Source of the DNA: Eshraghiella crossota
GTDB taxonomy: Bacteria; Bacillota; Clostridia; Lachnospirales; Lachnospiraceae
NCBI RefSeq assembly: GCF_025148445.1
Contig: NZ_CP102270.1
Coordinates: forward strand, 186,001 to 250,000
DNA: 64,000 nucleotides
Direction of reading: 5' to 3'
In this document: piece by piece, positions 7,837-17,177 of the stretch
Position numbering within the stretch: position 1 is the stretch's first letter
How the letters are laid out: each line of letters opens with the position of its first letter
Position numbers and translations under genes: made by a program
The notes under the pieces: generated by a model
Seen by the model: the letters and a program-made list of their open reading frames with translations, nothing else
Databases searched by the model: none
What the model was told of the DNA's origin: nothing

Positions 7837-8079
7837 ATGAGATTAGACAAATATTTAAAAGTTTCAAGACTTATAAAAAGAAGAACGGTAGCCAATGAAG
7901 CCTGCGACAGCGGAAGAGTAAGTATTAACGGCAAAACCGCAAAAGCATCAGTTGACGTAAAAGTGGGTGACGTAATCGAAATACATTTTGGCGATAAGAC
8001 AGTTAAGGTTATGGTAACAGATATAATCGAGACAACCAAAAAAGACGATGCCAAAGATATGTATAAATATGTGCAGTAA
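7837..8079 (+). CDS. rqcP: S4-domain RNA-binding protein RqcP
   Basis: 80 residues made almost entirely of an S4 domain (MRLDKYLKVSRLIKRRTVANEACDSGRVSINGKTAKASVDVKVGD, shown as a run of family-typical blocks). RqcP (YabO/HslR family) works with RqcH on obstructed 50S subunits to support C-terminal alanine tailing in ribosome quality control. AGGAGG precedes the ATG. It sits directly ahead of yabP/yabQ, the same order as in Bacillus and other spore formers, which supports the call. Confidence 0.92.
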   Translation: MRLDKYLKVSRLIKRRTVANEACDSGRVSINGKTAKASVDVKVGDVIEIHFGDKTVKVMVTDIIETTKKDDAKDMYKYVQ

Positions 8080-8149
8080 TTTTAACCATTCATAAACCGG
8101 ACTTTTTATGAATATATTGTGTAATAATTCATAAAACCGGAGGGCAGAA

Positions 8150-8434
8150 ATGGAAGAACACATACAGGCAAATCCTCATCATTTATCCTTGACAGACAGA
8201 CATAACGGTACAATAACGGGTGTGAAAGATGTAATATCTTTTGACCTTAATGCTATTTTACTTGAAACGGAGTCGGGGATGCTTTCAATAAAAGGACACG
8301 ATTTACATGTAAACAGACTGTCTGTGGAAAAAGGAGAAATTGAAATCGCGGGAACCATAGACGGAATGGTATATTCTGACGTGAATACATATGCCAGGAA
8401 AGGTGAATCTATTTTTACCAGATTATTCAAGTGA
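8150..8434 (+). CDS. yabP: Sporulation protein YabP
   Basis: 94 residues. The pattern LSLTDRHNGTITGVKDVISFD...LLETESGMLSIKGHDLHV...LSVEKGEIEIAGTIDG is the YabP beta-rich fold. It is required in Bacillus for a sporulation step linked to the coat or membrane; biochemical role unknown. CCGGAGGGC lies before the ATG. The stop codon overlaps the yabQ start (TGATG), implying translational coupling. Confidence 0.92.
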   Translation: MEEHIQANPHHLSLTDRHNGTITGVKDVISFDLNAILLETESGMLSIKGHDLHVNRLSVEKGEIEIAGTIDGMVYSDVNTYARKGESIFTRLFK

Positions 8435-8775
8435 TGCCGGATTTTATTGTTGAGGAAATAAAAGAAGTTCTTCTGGTTATGGCATACGGTATGGCATTGA
8501 CGTTTTCTTATGATTTGTTGAGGATAATAAGAAGGATAATAAAACATTGCAACGTGGCAGTATCTGTTGAAGATATAATTTTCTGGCTTTTTGTAAGCTA
8601 TACCACACTGGTTTTTATAATAAAAATAGATGACGGCGGACTAAGGGTATATTTTTTCATTGGTCTTATATGCGGCACCATATTATATAAAACAGTAAGT
8701 AAATTCATCTTGAAAAAACTAACGGAATTATTTACAATTAGAAAGAAGAAAAGAGGTGGCACCCATGAGTCATAG
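8434..8775 (+). CDS. yabQ: Spore cortex protein YabQ
   Basis: 113 residues with several hydrophobic segments (about 8-28, 45-65, 70-90): an integral membrane protein needed for spore cortex formation in Bacillus. I use the ATG at 8434 that overlaps the yabP stop; a GTG three bases earlier is also possible. The end overlaps the divIC start by 11 bases, so yabP-yabQ-divIC are read as one coupled unit. Confidence 0.88.
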   Translation: MPDFIVEEIKEVLLVMAYGMALTFSYDLLRIIRRIIKHCNVAVSVEDIIFWLFVSYTTLVFIIKIDDGGLRVYFFIGLICGTILYKTVSKFILKKLTELFTIRKKKRGGTHES

Positions 8776-9061
8776 AGGTAAAAAATCTAATGTTTTTATT
8801 GCTGGTTTTATTACAGTGGCTGTTATTGCCATCTGCATTTTTTTTAAATTCAAGGTAAAAGACATCAAGGCTGAGAATGATGCCGGTGACAAGAAGATAG
8901 AACAGCTTGAGAATGAACTGGCGGCAGAGAAACAGCGCACGGAGGAACTTGAGACATATTCCAAGTATGTGAATACCAAGCAGTTTGTCGAGTTTATGGC
9001 ACGTAATAAATTAGGACTTGTATATCCGAATGAAGTTATTTTCAGACCGGAAGATGACTGA
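8765..9061 (+). CDS. divIC: Septum formation initiator DivIC/FtsB
   Basis: 98 residues: short basic cytoplasmic tail (SHRGKKSN), one membrane helix (VFIAGFITVAVIAICIFF) and an extracytoplasmic coiled coil (KIEQLENELAAEKQRTEELE) ending in the conserved FMARNKLGLVYPNEVIF. It assembles with FtsL and DivIB at the division septum. The start is ATG 8765 because AGAGGTGG at 8752-8759 precedes it; the upstream GTG lies inside that site. A strong terminator follows at 9066. Confidence 0.92.
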   Translation: MSHRGKKSNVFIAGFITVAVIAICIFFKFKVKDIKAENDAGDKKIEQLENELAAEKQRTEELETYSKYVNTKQFVEFMARNKLGLVYPNEVIFRPEDD

Positions 9062-9065
9062 ATGG

Positions 9066-9095
9066 AACGGAAGCTGTCAGGCTTCCGTTTTTTTT
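9066..9095 (+). terminator. Terminator after divIC
   Basis: AACGGAAGC (9066-9074) and GCTTCCGTT (9081-9089) form a perfect 9-bp stem with a 6-base loop and seven or more T residues. Confidence 0.95.
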
Positions 9096-9178
9096 ATCCA
9101 ATATACACAATATGACATATTTTTCTCTTTTGCCGATATATAATGGAAGTTAAGCGGATAAATAAAGGAGATGATGTC

Positions 9179-10267
9179 GTGGAAAATTTTACCAGAAATA
9201 AGATACTGGAAATGTCGGACAGTCTTAAAAGGCTTGCTGCAATCTACGGAAGATGGAATTTTGGAGGAATAATTAAGAATCAGTTGTCAGAGTCTGCGTA
9301 TACCCTTGAAAAAATAATGGATATGCGGCCTGATGATAATCTTTATAAAATTTATGCCAATAAAATCAAAAAGAAACTTGCTTCAAAACAGATTCAGACA
9401 TCGGACATGTTTTTTACATATAATAACGGAAAACTTAAAATAATAATAACAGCGTGGATGAAAAACGGCTGTTATAAATCGGAAATCCTGTCGGACATAA
9501 TCGGAAACATAGTAGGAAAAGACCTTGTTGTAGCAAGTGAGTGTAAAAATCTTATATCGGTTGCACCTTTTGAGTACATTCTTAAAGAAACGGCGGAATA
9601 TAACTGCATATACAGTAAAGCGATGATAAGTAAAAATAAGGAGGATATATCAGGGGATTCTTATACTTTTGTGAGAACAGATGATAACCACCTTATAATG
9701 GCAATATCTGACGGAATGGGAACAGGAGCTGTGGCTGCGGCAGACAGCGGCAGCGTCATGGATTTTATGGAGGAATATGTTGCGGCGGGTTTTGACATTA
9801 CAAAAGCACCGGAGGTAATTAATGAGGCACTTATTTACAGACATAATGACTGCCCTGTAACATTGGATATTTCGGACGTGGATTTGAATACAGGAAAAGT
9901 AAAAATGATAAAGTCAGGAGGGGCGGTTACTTTTATTAAAAGAAAAAACATAGTAAAATATTATTTTCCTTCGTCGCTGCCTCTTGGCGTTATTGATGAC
10001 ATAACATCTTACAGGCAGGAGGAAATGTTATGTGATGGGGATTATCTCATTATGATTAGTGACGGAGTTGCCGACAGTCTGCCTTTTTATGATAAGGAAA
10101 AACAACTTGTAAGGATAATTTCCGAGACAAAAGAGGAAAAACCGGAGCGTATGGCTGAACATATACTTGAGGAGTGCCGTTATTATAACGGAATCAGCAA
10201 TAAAGACGATATGACGGTTCTTGTTCTCGGAATATGGAACAGAAAGTCCTTGCAAAGGGAAATATGA
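9179..10267 (+). CDS. SpoIIE-type PP2C phosphatase lacking the membrane domain
   Basis: 362 residues from a GTG at 9179 (AAAGGAG at 9164-9170; the ATG at 9143 has no ribosome site and lies on a TATAAT-like element). The C-terminal half is a PPM/SpoIIE serine phosphatase: SGDSYTF, ISDGMGTGAVAA, the VDLNTGKVKMIKSGGA strand, DYLIMISDGV and NKDDMTVLVL contain the metal-binding aspartates. SpoIIE normally has about ten membrane spans and more than 750 residues, and dephosphorylates SpoIIAA to activate sigma-F in the forespore. Here only the regulatory linker and phosphatase remain. Its position before tilS-hpt-ftsH is exactly that of spoIIE. Confidence 0.85.
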   Translation: MENFTRNKILEMSDSLKRLAAIYGRWNFGGIIKNQLSESAYTLEKIMDMRPDDNLYKIYANKIKKKLASKQIQTSDMFFTYNNGKLKIIITAWMKNGCYKSEILSDIIGNIVGKDLVVASECKNLISVAPFEYILKETAEYNCIYSKAMISKNKEDISGDSYTFVRTDDNHLIMAISDGMGTGAVAAADSGSVMDFMEEYVAAGFDITKAPEVINEALIYRHNDCPVTLDISDVDLNTGKVKMIKSGGAVTFIKRKNIVKYYFPSSLPLGVIDDITSYRQEEMLCDGDYLIMISDGVADSLPFYDKEKQLVRIISETKEEKPERMAEHILEECRYYNGISNKDDMTVLVLGIWNRKSLQREI

Positions 10268-10312
10268 TAAAGTATATTACATTTATGATTAAAGATACGG
10301 TGGGACGGATAA

Positions 10313-11686
10313 ATGCTTAGTGAAGTAATTGAATTTAATAACAGATACGGACTTCTCGACGGGTGCGGCAGCGTTATTGTGGGATTATCGGGCGGTGCGG
10401 ACTCCGTGGCACTTTTTCATGTGCTGAGGGAGCTTCGCAGCCGTTATGGTTTTAGTATAATTGCGGTTCATGTCCATCATGGAATCAGGGGGGAAGAAGC
10501 CGACAGGGATCTGGATTTTTGCAGAAATTTATGTCGCCGGTACGGAGTGGAACTGCGGGAATTTTTTTATGATATTCCAAAACTTGCAAAAGAACTTTCT
10601 TTAAGCCCGGAGGAAGCGGGGAGAAAGGTACGATATGACAGTTTCAGAAGTGTTGCGTCGGAGTATGAAAACAGCAGGATAGCAGTTGCACACCATGGAA
10701 ATGACAGGGCAGAGACTGTAATTTTTAATATGACAAGGGGAACAGGAATGAAAGGGCTTCGTGGAATTGTACCTATGCGGGATAACATAATAAGACCGCT
10801 TCTTTGTGTTACCAAAGCGGACATTCTTGGCTATCTTGATGAGATACATCAGGACTACTGCCTTGACAGCACCAATGAATCCAATGATTACAGCAGAAAC
10901 CGTATAAGAAACGTCATTCTTCCGGAACTTGCGAAGATTAACAGCAACGCGGTATCCAATATATGCAGTATGGCGGATAAAATGATGGAGCTTAATGATT
11001 TTGTAGAGAATTACATTGATGATATGTATGATAAATGTGCGGTTGAGGACGAAAGAGGAATTTTGTTAAAAAGACCGGATAATGCCTGCCCATATATTGT
11101 CAAAGGAATGATTATAAAAGCAATAAGCAATCTTAAAGGAACTTTAAAAGACATAACCGACAACCATATAACCGAAATTTGTGAAATGTTTGACAAACGA
11201 AACGGCCGCAGAATTGACATTAAATACGGAATAACGGTGGAAAAAGAAGAAAAAGGTATATTTTTTCTCAAGGATTCGGACATAACATATAATGAGTATG
11301 AAGTTGAGGTTCCGTCAAAATTAATATTGCCGGATGGAAATTTTATGGAATTTAAAAAAATTTTATGGAATAAGGGCCAAAAAATCTCAAATGAAGTGTG
11401 TACTAAGTTCTTTGATTATGATAGAATAAAAGACAGGCTGTTAGTCAGAAACCGCAGAAAAGATGATTATTTAGTGGTAAACAGTGCCGGAAACAGAAAG
11501 AAACTTAACCGCTATTTTATAGACTGCAAGATTCCGGAACATATAAGAGACAGCATTTTTCTTCTTGCGGACGGAGACCATATTATGTGGGTTCCGGGCG
11601 GCAGAATAAGTGAAGAATATAAAATAACCGAAGATACAAAGAATGTTCTTTGTGTAGAATGTGGAGGATCAGAATGGAAAGAGTAG
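10313..11686 (+). CDS. tilS: tRNA(Ile)-lysidine synthase
   Basis: 457 residues. The PP-loop GLSGGADSVAL binds ATP. VHVHHGIRGEEADRD, AHHGNDRAETVIFN and RPLLCVTKADILGYL are TilS hallmarks, and the C-terminal domain (VRNRRKDDYLV) binds tRNA. It converts C34 of the CAU anticodon of a tRNA-Ile to lysidine so that AUA is read as Ile, and is essential. The end overlaps hpt by 13 bases, the usual tilS-hpt-ftsH arrangement. Confidence 0.96.
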   Translation: MLSEVIEFNNRYGLLDGCGSVIVGLSGGADSVALFHVLRELRSRYGFSIIAVHVHHGIRGEEADRDLDFCRNLCRRYGVELREFFYDIPKLAKELSLSPEEAGRKVRYDSFRSVASEYENSRIAVAHHGNDRAETVIFNMTRGTGMKGLRGIVPMRDNIIRPLLCVTKADILGYLDEIHQDYCLDSTNESNDYSRNRIRNVILPELAKINSNAVSNICSMADKMMELNDFVENYIDDMYDKCAVEDERGILLKRPDNACPYIVKGMIIKAISNLKGTLKDITDNHITEICEMFDKRNGRRIDIKYGITVEKEEKGIFFLKDSDITYNEYEVEVPSKLILPDGNFMEFKKILWNKGQKISNEVCTKFFDYDRIKDRLLVRNRRKDDYLVVNSAGNRKKLNRYFIDCKIPEHIRDSIFLLADGDHIMWVPGGRISEEYKITEDTKNVLCVECGGSEWKE

Positions 11687-12198
11687 AGAAGCTGCTTAGC
11701 GAAGAAGAGGTTGACAAAAGAATTGCAGACCTCGGGGCACAGATAAGCAAGGATTACGAAGGAAAGAGCGTACACCTTATATGTGTCCTTAAGGGCGGAG
11801 CACCATTTATGTGTGAGCTGGCTAAGAGAATTACGGTTCCCGTTTCAATGGATTTTATGTCTGTTTCAAGCTATGGCGGCGGAACAGAGTCGTCAGGTGT
11901 CGTTAAGATAGTGAAAGATCTTGACGAGCCGCTCGTTGGTAAGGATGTTATTATTGTTGAAGACATTATTGATTCAGGAAGAACATTAAGCCATCTTATT
12001 GAGATATTTAAGAAAAGAAATCCAAGAAGCATCAGATTATGTACATTGCTCGATAAGCCTGAGAGAAGGGTTGTCAGTGATGTTAATGTTGAATATGTAG
12101 GCTTCAGGATACCGGATGAATTTGTTGTGGGTTACGGTCTTGATTATGACCAGAGATACCGCAATCTTCCATATATCGGCGTAATGAAATTTGACTAG
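11674..12198 (+). CDS. hpt: Hypoxanthine phosphoribosyltransferase
   Basis: 174 residues starting at MERVEKLLSEEEVDKRI (GGAGG just upstream; longer readings have no site). VLKGGAPFMCELAKRI, the SYGGGTESSG loop, the PRPP-binding VIIVEDIIDSGRTL and the C-terminal YRNLPYIGV are diagnostic. It salvages hypoxanthine and guanine to IMP and GMP. Confidence 0.96.
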   Translation: MERVEKLLSEEEVDKRIADLGAQISKDYEGKSVHLICVLKGGAPFMCELAKRITVPVSMDFMSVSSYGGGTESSGVVKIVKDLDEPLVGKDVIIVEDIIDSGRTLSHLIEIFKKRNPRSIRLCTLLDKPERRVVSDVNVEYVGFRIPDEFVVGYGLDYDQRYRNLPYIGVMKFD

Positions 12199-12210
12199 GA
12201 GGATATTTTT

Positions 12211-14067
12211 TTGGAAAAGAAGCAGCAGAACAGAGGCGGCGGAATTGTTTTTTATATAATTCTTGCCGCAATTATAGGAATAATTATTTTTTCTGTCAGG
12301 TCATTTAACAAAAAAGGTGATGATTATTCTTATTCACAATTTGTACAGGACCTTAATGACGGTATTGTATCCTGTGTAACAATCAAACAGAACGAACAGG
12401 CACCGACCGGTAAGATTACAGTTGATTTCAGTCAGCAGGGTAAGGAGTCTGTATCAACTTATGTAACGGATGTTAACATGGTTGAAAAAGCTGTAACGGA
12501 ATATAACAGCAAGAATGACCAGAGAGTAGAACTTGATACAAAAGATATCACGAAGGAAAGCGTGTTTTTAACAACCGTTCTTCCGTTTATACTCGTAGCA
12601 GTGAGCATAATAGTAGTGTTTGTTTTACTCGGAAGAAGTTCCGGTGGTGGCGGAGCCAATGCAAAGATGATGAACTTTGGCAAGAGCAGGGCAAGACTTA
12701 TGGACCCAAGTGCCGCTAAGGTAACTTTTGATAAGGTTGCGGGACTTTCAGAAGAGAAAGAGGAATTAGAGGAAATTGTTGATTTCCTTAAGAACCCCGG
12801 CAAATATGTTGAACTCGGTGCCAGAATACCTAAGGGTGTTATACTTGTAGGCCCTCCGGGAACAGGTAAGACACTTATTGCAAAGGCTGTTGCCGGTGAG
12901 GCGGGAGTTCCTTTCTTCAGCATTTCTGGTTCAGACTTTGTTGAGATGTTTGTCGGCGTTGGTGCGTCAAGAGTAAGAGACCTTTTTGAAGAAGCGAAGA
13001 AGAATGCACCATGTATTATTTTTATAGATGAGATTGATGCGGTTGCCAGACGAAGAGGTACAGGAATGGGCGGCGGACATGATGAACGTGAGCAGACGCT
13101 TAACCAGATGCTTGTTGAGATGGACGGTTTTGGTGTTAATTCCGGAATTATCGTAATAGCAGCTACCAACCGTGTGGATATTCTCGACCCTGCCATTTTA
13201 AGACCGGGCCGGTTTGACAGAAAAGTTGCTGTTGGTAAGCCGGATGTCAAGGGAAGAAGAGAAATCCTTGATGTACATGTTAAGGGCAAGCCTATAGGAG
13301 ATGATGTAGATCTTGATACCGTTGCACAGACAACGGCCGGTTTTACGGGAGCGGATCTTGAGAACCTTATGAACGAAGCTGCTATTTATGCGGCTAAGAA
13401 CGGCAGAAAGTATATTATACAGGCTGATATTGAAAGATCATTTATCAAGGTTGGCATAGGTGCAGAGAAGAAGAGCAAAGTTATTTCCGATAAGGAAAAG
13501 AAAATTACCGCATATCACGAAGCAGGACATGCAATTCTTTTTCATGTACTGCCGGATGTTGGACCTGTCCATACAATTTCAATCATTCCTACAGGAATGG
13601 GTGCAGCAGGTTATACAATGCCTCTCCCTGAAAAGGATGAGATGTTTAATACCAAAGGAAAGATGTTACAGCAGATTATCGTGGGACTTGGCGGACGTGT
13701 TGCAGAAGAACTTGTATTTGAAGATGTTACAACAGGGGCATCACAGGATATTAAGCAGTCTACCGCACTTGCAAGAGCTATGGTAACCGAATATGGTTTC
13801 TCCGACAAAATCGGACCTATTGATTATGGTAATGACAGCGATGAGGTATTTATCGGAAGGGATTTAGCCCATACAAGAAAATACGGTGAAAACATAGCCG
13901 GAGAGATTGACAAAGAAGTTAAAAAGATTATTGACGAATGTTATGCAAAAGCCAAAGAGCTTATTCTTGCCAATAAGAATGTGCTTGACAGCTGTGCAGC
14001 AATCCTTATCAAGAAAGAAAAGATCACAAGAGAAGAGTTTGAGGCATTGTTTGAAACTAACAATTAG
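12211..14067 (+). CDS. ftsH: ATP-dependent membrane metalloprotease FtsH
   Basis: 618 residues, starting at a TTG (12211) eight bases after AGGAGG. Two membrane helices flank an extracytoplasmic part (residues about 12-30 and 115-140). The AAA domain has Walker A GPPGTGKT (K220), Walker [11 protein letters not shown] and the second region of homology [10 protein letters not shown]. The zinc protease site is HEAGH at 436-440. It degrades membrane and regulatory proteins as a hexamer. A terminator follows at 14208. Confidence 0.97.
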   Translation: MEKKQQNRGGGIVFYIILAAIIGIIIFSVRSFNKKGDDYSYSQFVQDLNDGIVSCVTIKQNEQAPTGKITVDFSQQGKESVSTYVTDVNMVEKAVTEYNSKNDQRVELDTKDITKESVFLTTVLPFILVAVSIIVVFVLLGRSSGGGGANAKMMNFGKSRARLMDPSAAKVTFDKVAGLSEEKEELEEIVDFLKNPGKYVELGARIPKGVILVGPPGTGKTLIAKAVAGEAGVPFFSISGSDFVEMFVGVGASRVRDLFEEAKKNAPCIIFIDEIDAVARRRGTGMGGGHDEREQTLNQMLVEMDGFGVNSGIIVIAATNRVDILDPAILRPGRFDRKVAVGKPDVKGRREILDVHVKGKPIGDDVDLDTVAQTTAGFTGADLENLMNEAAIYAAKNGRKYIIQADIERSFIKVGIGAEKKSKVISDKEKKITAYHEAGHAILFHVLPDVGPVHTISIIPTGMGAAGYTMPLPEKDEMFNTKGKMLQQIIVGLGGRVAEELVFEDVTTGASQDIKQSTALARAMVTEYGFSDKIGPIDYGNDSDEVFIGRDLAHTRKYGENIAGEIDKEVKKIIDECYAKAKELILANKNVLDSCAAILIKKEKITREEFEALFETNN

Positions 14068-14207
14068 TAAATATGCACAAAATAAAAATCAATTTTTGTG
14101 CAAGTTTGTGCACACTTATTTGGGACATATTGATATACTTTCATTGTAACCCCCCAATACATTATATAGTTTTACTACACCCCATAAGAAACAAAAATAC
14201 CTTCTCC

Positions 14208-14245
14208 AAAGAGGACCGCCGACGGAAGCGGTCCTCTTTACTTTA
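14208..14245 (+). terminator. Terminator downstream of ftsH
   Basis: AAAGAGGACCGC (14208-14219) pairs with GCGGTCCTCTTT (14228-14239) around an 8-base loop. The 296-base gap between ftsH and the GH13 gene holds this terminator and the promoter at 14301; no gene was seen. Confidence 0.85.
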
Positions 14246-14300
14246 TGTACACAATTAAGCTTATTGTGCATATTAGCGAAAATTTTCGGCGAAGATTATA

Positions 14301-14329
14301 TTGCAAGTAAATCTAAATAGATTTAAAAT
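14301..14329 (+). promoter_or_regulatory. Promoter with operator-like palindrome for the GH13 gene
   Basis: TTGCAA (14301-14306), 17-bp spacer, TAAAAT (14324-14329). The spacer holds the inverted repeat AAATCT-AAAT-AGATTT (14309-14324), well placed for a repressor to block polymerase. Confidence 0.7.
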
Positions 14330-14363
14330 GTAACGAGTAATGTCAATTATAAGAGGTAGTGCA

Positions 14364-16472
14364 ATGGAATTTATTAGAAATTTTGATTATATGTCCAGAG
14401 AAGAAAAGACATGTATGTATTTAATTAATATGAGACCGGTTCTTAATTCGAGAGGATTGTTCCATGACTGTACGGAAGAATACAGAAATCCTTCTGAACC
14501 GGACAAGAATACCGATGTATTTATTAAATTCAGAACAGTGAAAAATAATGCCGATAAGGTCGGAATTGTTACGGATGGAGTGTACACTCCTATGAAAAAG
14601 ACCTCTTATGATTCTAGATTTGATTATTATACAACAACAGTCCATGTGGGAGAGACACAGTTCAGATATTATTTTGAAGTTGTGACAGGTCGTGCCACTG
14701 TATATTTTAACCAGCTTGGTGCAATGACTGAACTTAATCAGGATTATGACTTTGCCATTAATCCGGGATTTAAGACCCCCGGATGGGTGAGAGGTGCCGT
14801 AATATATCAGATATATGTGGACCGCTTTTATAACGGTGATAAGAGCAATGACGTAGTAGACCATGAATATAATTATATAGGTGAACATGTTAACAGGGTA
14901 GAGAACTGGGACAAATATCCCGCAACAATGGGCGTAAGGGAATTTTACGGAGGTGATCTTGAGGGCGTAATCCAGAAATTTGATTATCTTCAGGATTTGG
15001 GGATACAGTGTATATATTTTAACCCATTGTTTGTATCACCATCCAATCATAAATATGATATCCAGGATTATGATTATATCGACCCTCATTTCGGAAAAAT
15101 AGTTGAAGACGGCGGCGATGTGCTTCCTGAAGGCGTATGGGATAATTCCAAGGCAACAAAGTACATTAAGAGAGTTACAAGCCTTGCCAACCTTGAAGCA
15201 AGTAACGAATTGTTTGCCCATCTTGTGGATGAAGCACATAAGAGAGGCATTAAAGTAATAATAGATGGCGTATTTAACCATTGTGGTTCTTTTAATAAGT
15301 GGTTAGACAGGGAAAGAATCTATGAGAACAGCAATGATTTTGAAAAAGGCGCTTACGTATCGGCTGACAGCCCATACAAGGATTTCTTCCAGTTTAACGA
15401 TATGGGTGCATGGCCATATAACGGAACCTATAACGGCTGGTGGGGACATGATACGCTTCCTAAGCTGAACTACGAGGGTTCAAAGAAGCTTGAAGAGTAT
15501 ATTCTTAACATAGGACGTAAGTGGGTATCACCTCCTTACAATGTGGATGGCTGGAGACTTGATGTTGCCGCAGACCTTGGTTTCAGCGCCGAATACAACC
15601 ACGAATTCTGGAGAAAGTTCCGTAATGCGGTTAAGGAGGCCAACCCTGATGCCGTAATTCTTGCGGAACATTACGGAGATCCGTATTCATGGTTACAGGG
15701 TGACCAGTGGGATACAATCATGAACTATGATGCTTTTATGGAGCCTCTTACATGGTTCCTTACAGGTATGGAAAAGCACAGTGATTCATTTAAGCAGGAA
15801 AAAATAGGCAATCCTTCATATTTCTTTGATTCAATGAGACATAATATGTCAAGAATGGGAGATTCGCCTGTAAGAATTTCCATGAATGAGTTGTCTAACC
15901 ATGACCACTCACGTTTCCTTACAAGAACCAACAGAACTGTAGGAAGAACAGATTCAAGAGGACCTAAGGCAGCAGAAATGAATGTCAACAAGGGTGTATT
16001 CAAAGAGGCTGTTGTTGTCCAGATGACATGGCCGGGTGCACCTACGATATATTATGGGGACGAAGCCGGAGTGTGTGGATGGACTGACCCGGATAACAGA
16101 AGAACATATCCATGGGGACACGAAGATAAGGAACTTATTGAATTTCATAAAGCAGTAATTAATATACACAAGTCAGTACCTGCACTTATTGACGGTTCAT
16201 ACAAAAATCTTTTTGGCGAATATAATGTTATTGCATACGGCAGGTTTAAGAGAAGCAGTCAGGCTGTTACAATCGTTAATAATAATGAATATGAGAAACA
16301 GGTTGATATTCCGGTATGGGAATGTGAAATACCTGACGGAAGCATTATGAGAGAAGCAATAATATCTGAGAGAGATACTTTTAGGCTTGATGACAGGGAA
16401 TTTACCGTGGATAATGGTAAAATAACAATCAATATGCCGGCATATTCATCAGTTATTCTTGTTAATACTTGA
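14364..16472 (+). CDS. Intracellular GH13 alpha-amylase family enzyme (neopullulanase-like)
   Basis: 702 residues from ATG 14364 (AGAGGT at 14352-14357). An N-terminal CBM34-like beta domain (to about residue 130) precedes the (beta/alpha)8 barrel opening at VRGAVIYQIYVDRFYNGD. Catalytic regions are DGVFNH (301-306), GWRLDVA with nucleophile D400, ILAEHYG with acid/base E435, and SNHDHSR with D514. No signal peptide is present, so it acts in the cytoplasm on imported maltodextrins or intracellular glycogen. The N-domain plus barrel resembles neopullulanase/cyclomaltodextrinase; exact specificity cannot be read. It is monocistronic with its own operator-like palindrome. Confidence 0.88.
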   Translation: MEFIRNFDYMSREEKTCMYLINMRPVLNSRGLFHDCTEEYRNPSEPDKNTDVFIKFRTVKNNADKVGIVTDGVYTPMKKTSYDSRFDYYTTTVHVGETQFRYYFEVVTGRATVYFNQLGAMTELNQDYDFAINPGFKTPGWVRGAVIYQIYVDRFYNGDKSNDVVDHEYNYIGEHVNRVENWDKYPATMGVREFYGGDLEGVIQKFDYLQDLGIQCIYFNPLFVSPSNHKYDIQDYDYIDPHFGKIVEDGGDVLPEGVWDNSKATKYIKRVTSLANLEASNELFAHLVDEAHKRGIKVIIDGVFNHCGSFNKWLDRERIYENSNDFEKGAYVSADSPYKDFFQFNDMGAWPYNGTYNGWWGHDTLPKLNYEGSKKLEEYILNIGRKWVSPPYNVDGWRLDVAADLGFSAEYNHEFWRKFRNAVKEANPDAVILAEHYGDPYSWLQGDQWDTIMNYDAFMEPLTWFLTGMEKHSDSFKQEKIGNPSYFFDSMRHNMSRMGDSPVRISMNELSNHDHSRFLTRTNRTVGRTDSRGPKAAEMNVNKGVFKEAVVVQMTWPGAPTIYYGDEAGVCGWTDPDNRRTYPWGHEDKELIEFHKAVINIHKSVPALIDGSYKNLFGEYNVIAYGRFKRSSQAVTIVNNNEYEKQVDIPVWECEIPDGSIMREAIISERDTFRLDDREFTVDNGKITINMPAYSSVILVNT

Positions 16473-16498
16473 AATTTATCTCAATAATTTGATATAAT
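16469..16498 (+). promoter_or_regulatory. Promoter giving a probably leaderless tetR-like mRNA
   Basis: TTGAAA (16469-16474), 18-bp spacer, TATAAT (16493-16498). The ATG at 16507 lies 8 bases after the -10 box, where transcription should begin, and no Shine-Dalgarno sequence is present. The -35 box overlaps the GH13 stop codon. Confidence 0.7.
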
Positions 16499-16506
16499 AT
16501 TGAATT

Positions 16507-17052
16507 ATGGAACAGATTAAAGAATTAACGAAACGTCTGATAGCGAACAGCTTTAAAGAGCTTCTGCTTCAGAATTCTTTTGAAAAAATTACAATTAAAA
16601 TGATAACGGATCATGCTAATGTAATCAGACCTACATTTTACAACCATTTCCATGACAAGTACGAGCTGCTTGAATGGATTTTCAGGGATGAGGTTCTGGA
16701 TGAGGCAGAAATATTTGAACGTGAAGGTAAGATAGAGGAAGGAATTTACCATATTTTTTCTAAATTCTACGAAGACAGGGAATTTTACCGGAAGGCGTTT
16801 GAGATAACGGGACAGAATGGTTTTGCAGATACATTGTCCGATATGTTTACTTCTTTTTATAAAGAAGCTGCATCAAGGAATCTGAAAATCGTAAAAGAGA
16901 CAAAGCTTTCTGTTGACACTGTAGCCAGATATTACTCCAGTGGATTGATTACCGTGCTTAAGATGCTTGTTGGGGATAATGGCTCGGAGAGCCTTGAAGA
17001 TTTCCTCTATGGATACCGTTATCTGATAAGTCATGCCTTATATGATATATAA
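16507..17052 (+). CDS. TetR/AcrR-family regulator (DhaS-like)
   Basis: 181 residues. Residues 1-60 are a TetR helix-turn-helix: LIANSFKELLLQNSFEKITIKMI, then VIRPTFYNHFHDKYELLEWIF with the family's TFYxHF...K core. The C-terminal ligand domain resembles the DhaS-type subgroup. No Shine-Dalgarno is seen; the mRNA appears leaderless. It lies between the GH13 gene and the acyl-chain operon in the same direction, but a strong terminator separates it from the latter. Likely targets are either neighbour or its own promoter; this is inference. Confidence 0.85.
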   Translation: MEQIKELTKRLIANSFKELLLQNSFEKITIKMITDHANVIRPTFYNHFHDKYELLEWIFRDEVLDEAEIFEREGKIEEGIYHIFSKFYEDREFYRKAFEITGQNGFADTLSDMFTSFYKEAASRNLKIVKETKLSVDTVARYYSSGLITVLKMLVGDNGSESLEDFLYGYRYLISHALYDI

Positions 17053-17054
17053 TT

Positions 17055-17089
17055 GCGACTACATTTTTGGGAAAATGTAGTCGCTTTTT
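17055..17089 (+). terminator. Terminator after the tetR-like gene
   Basis: GCGACTACATTTT (17055-17067) and AAAATGTAGTCGC (17072-17084) form a perfect 13-bp stem with a 4-base loop and a T5 tail. It isolates the acyl-chain operon from upstream transcription. Confidence 0.95.
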
Positions 17090-17177
17090 ACATTTAAACA
17101 AAATTGTATATGGAAAAAATTACATTGAAAAATTAGAATACAAGGGTAAATTGAAGAAAGTATATAGAGGTTTATTC

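Noticed and set aside
12459-13289. 276-residue minus-strand frame inside ftsH
   Set aside because: Pure antisense of a well-conserved gene, low-complexity Ser/Pro/Leu make-up, no ribosome site.
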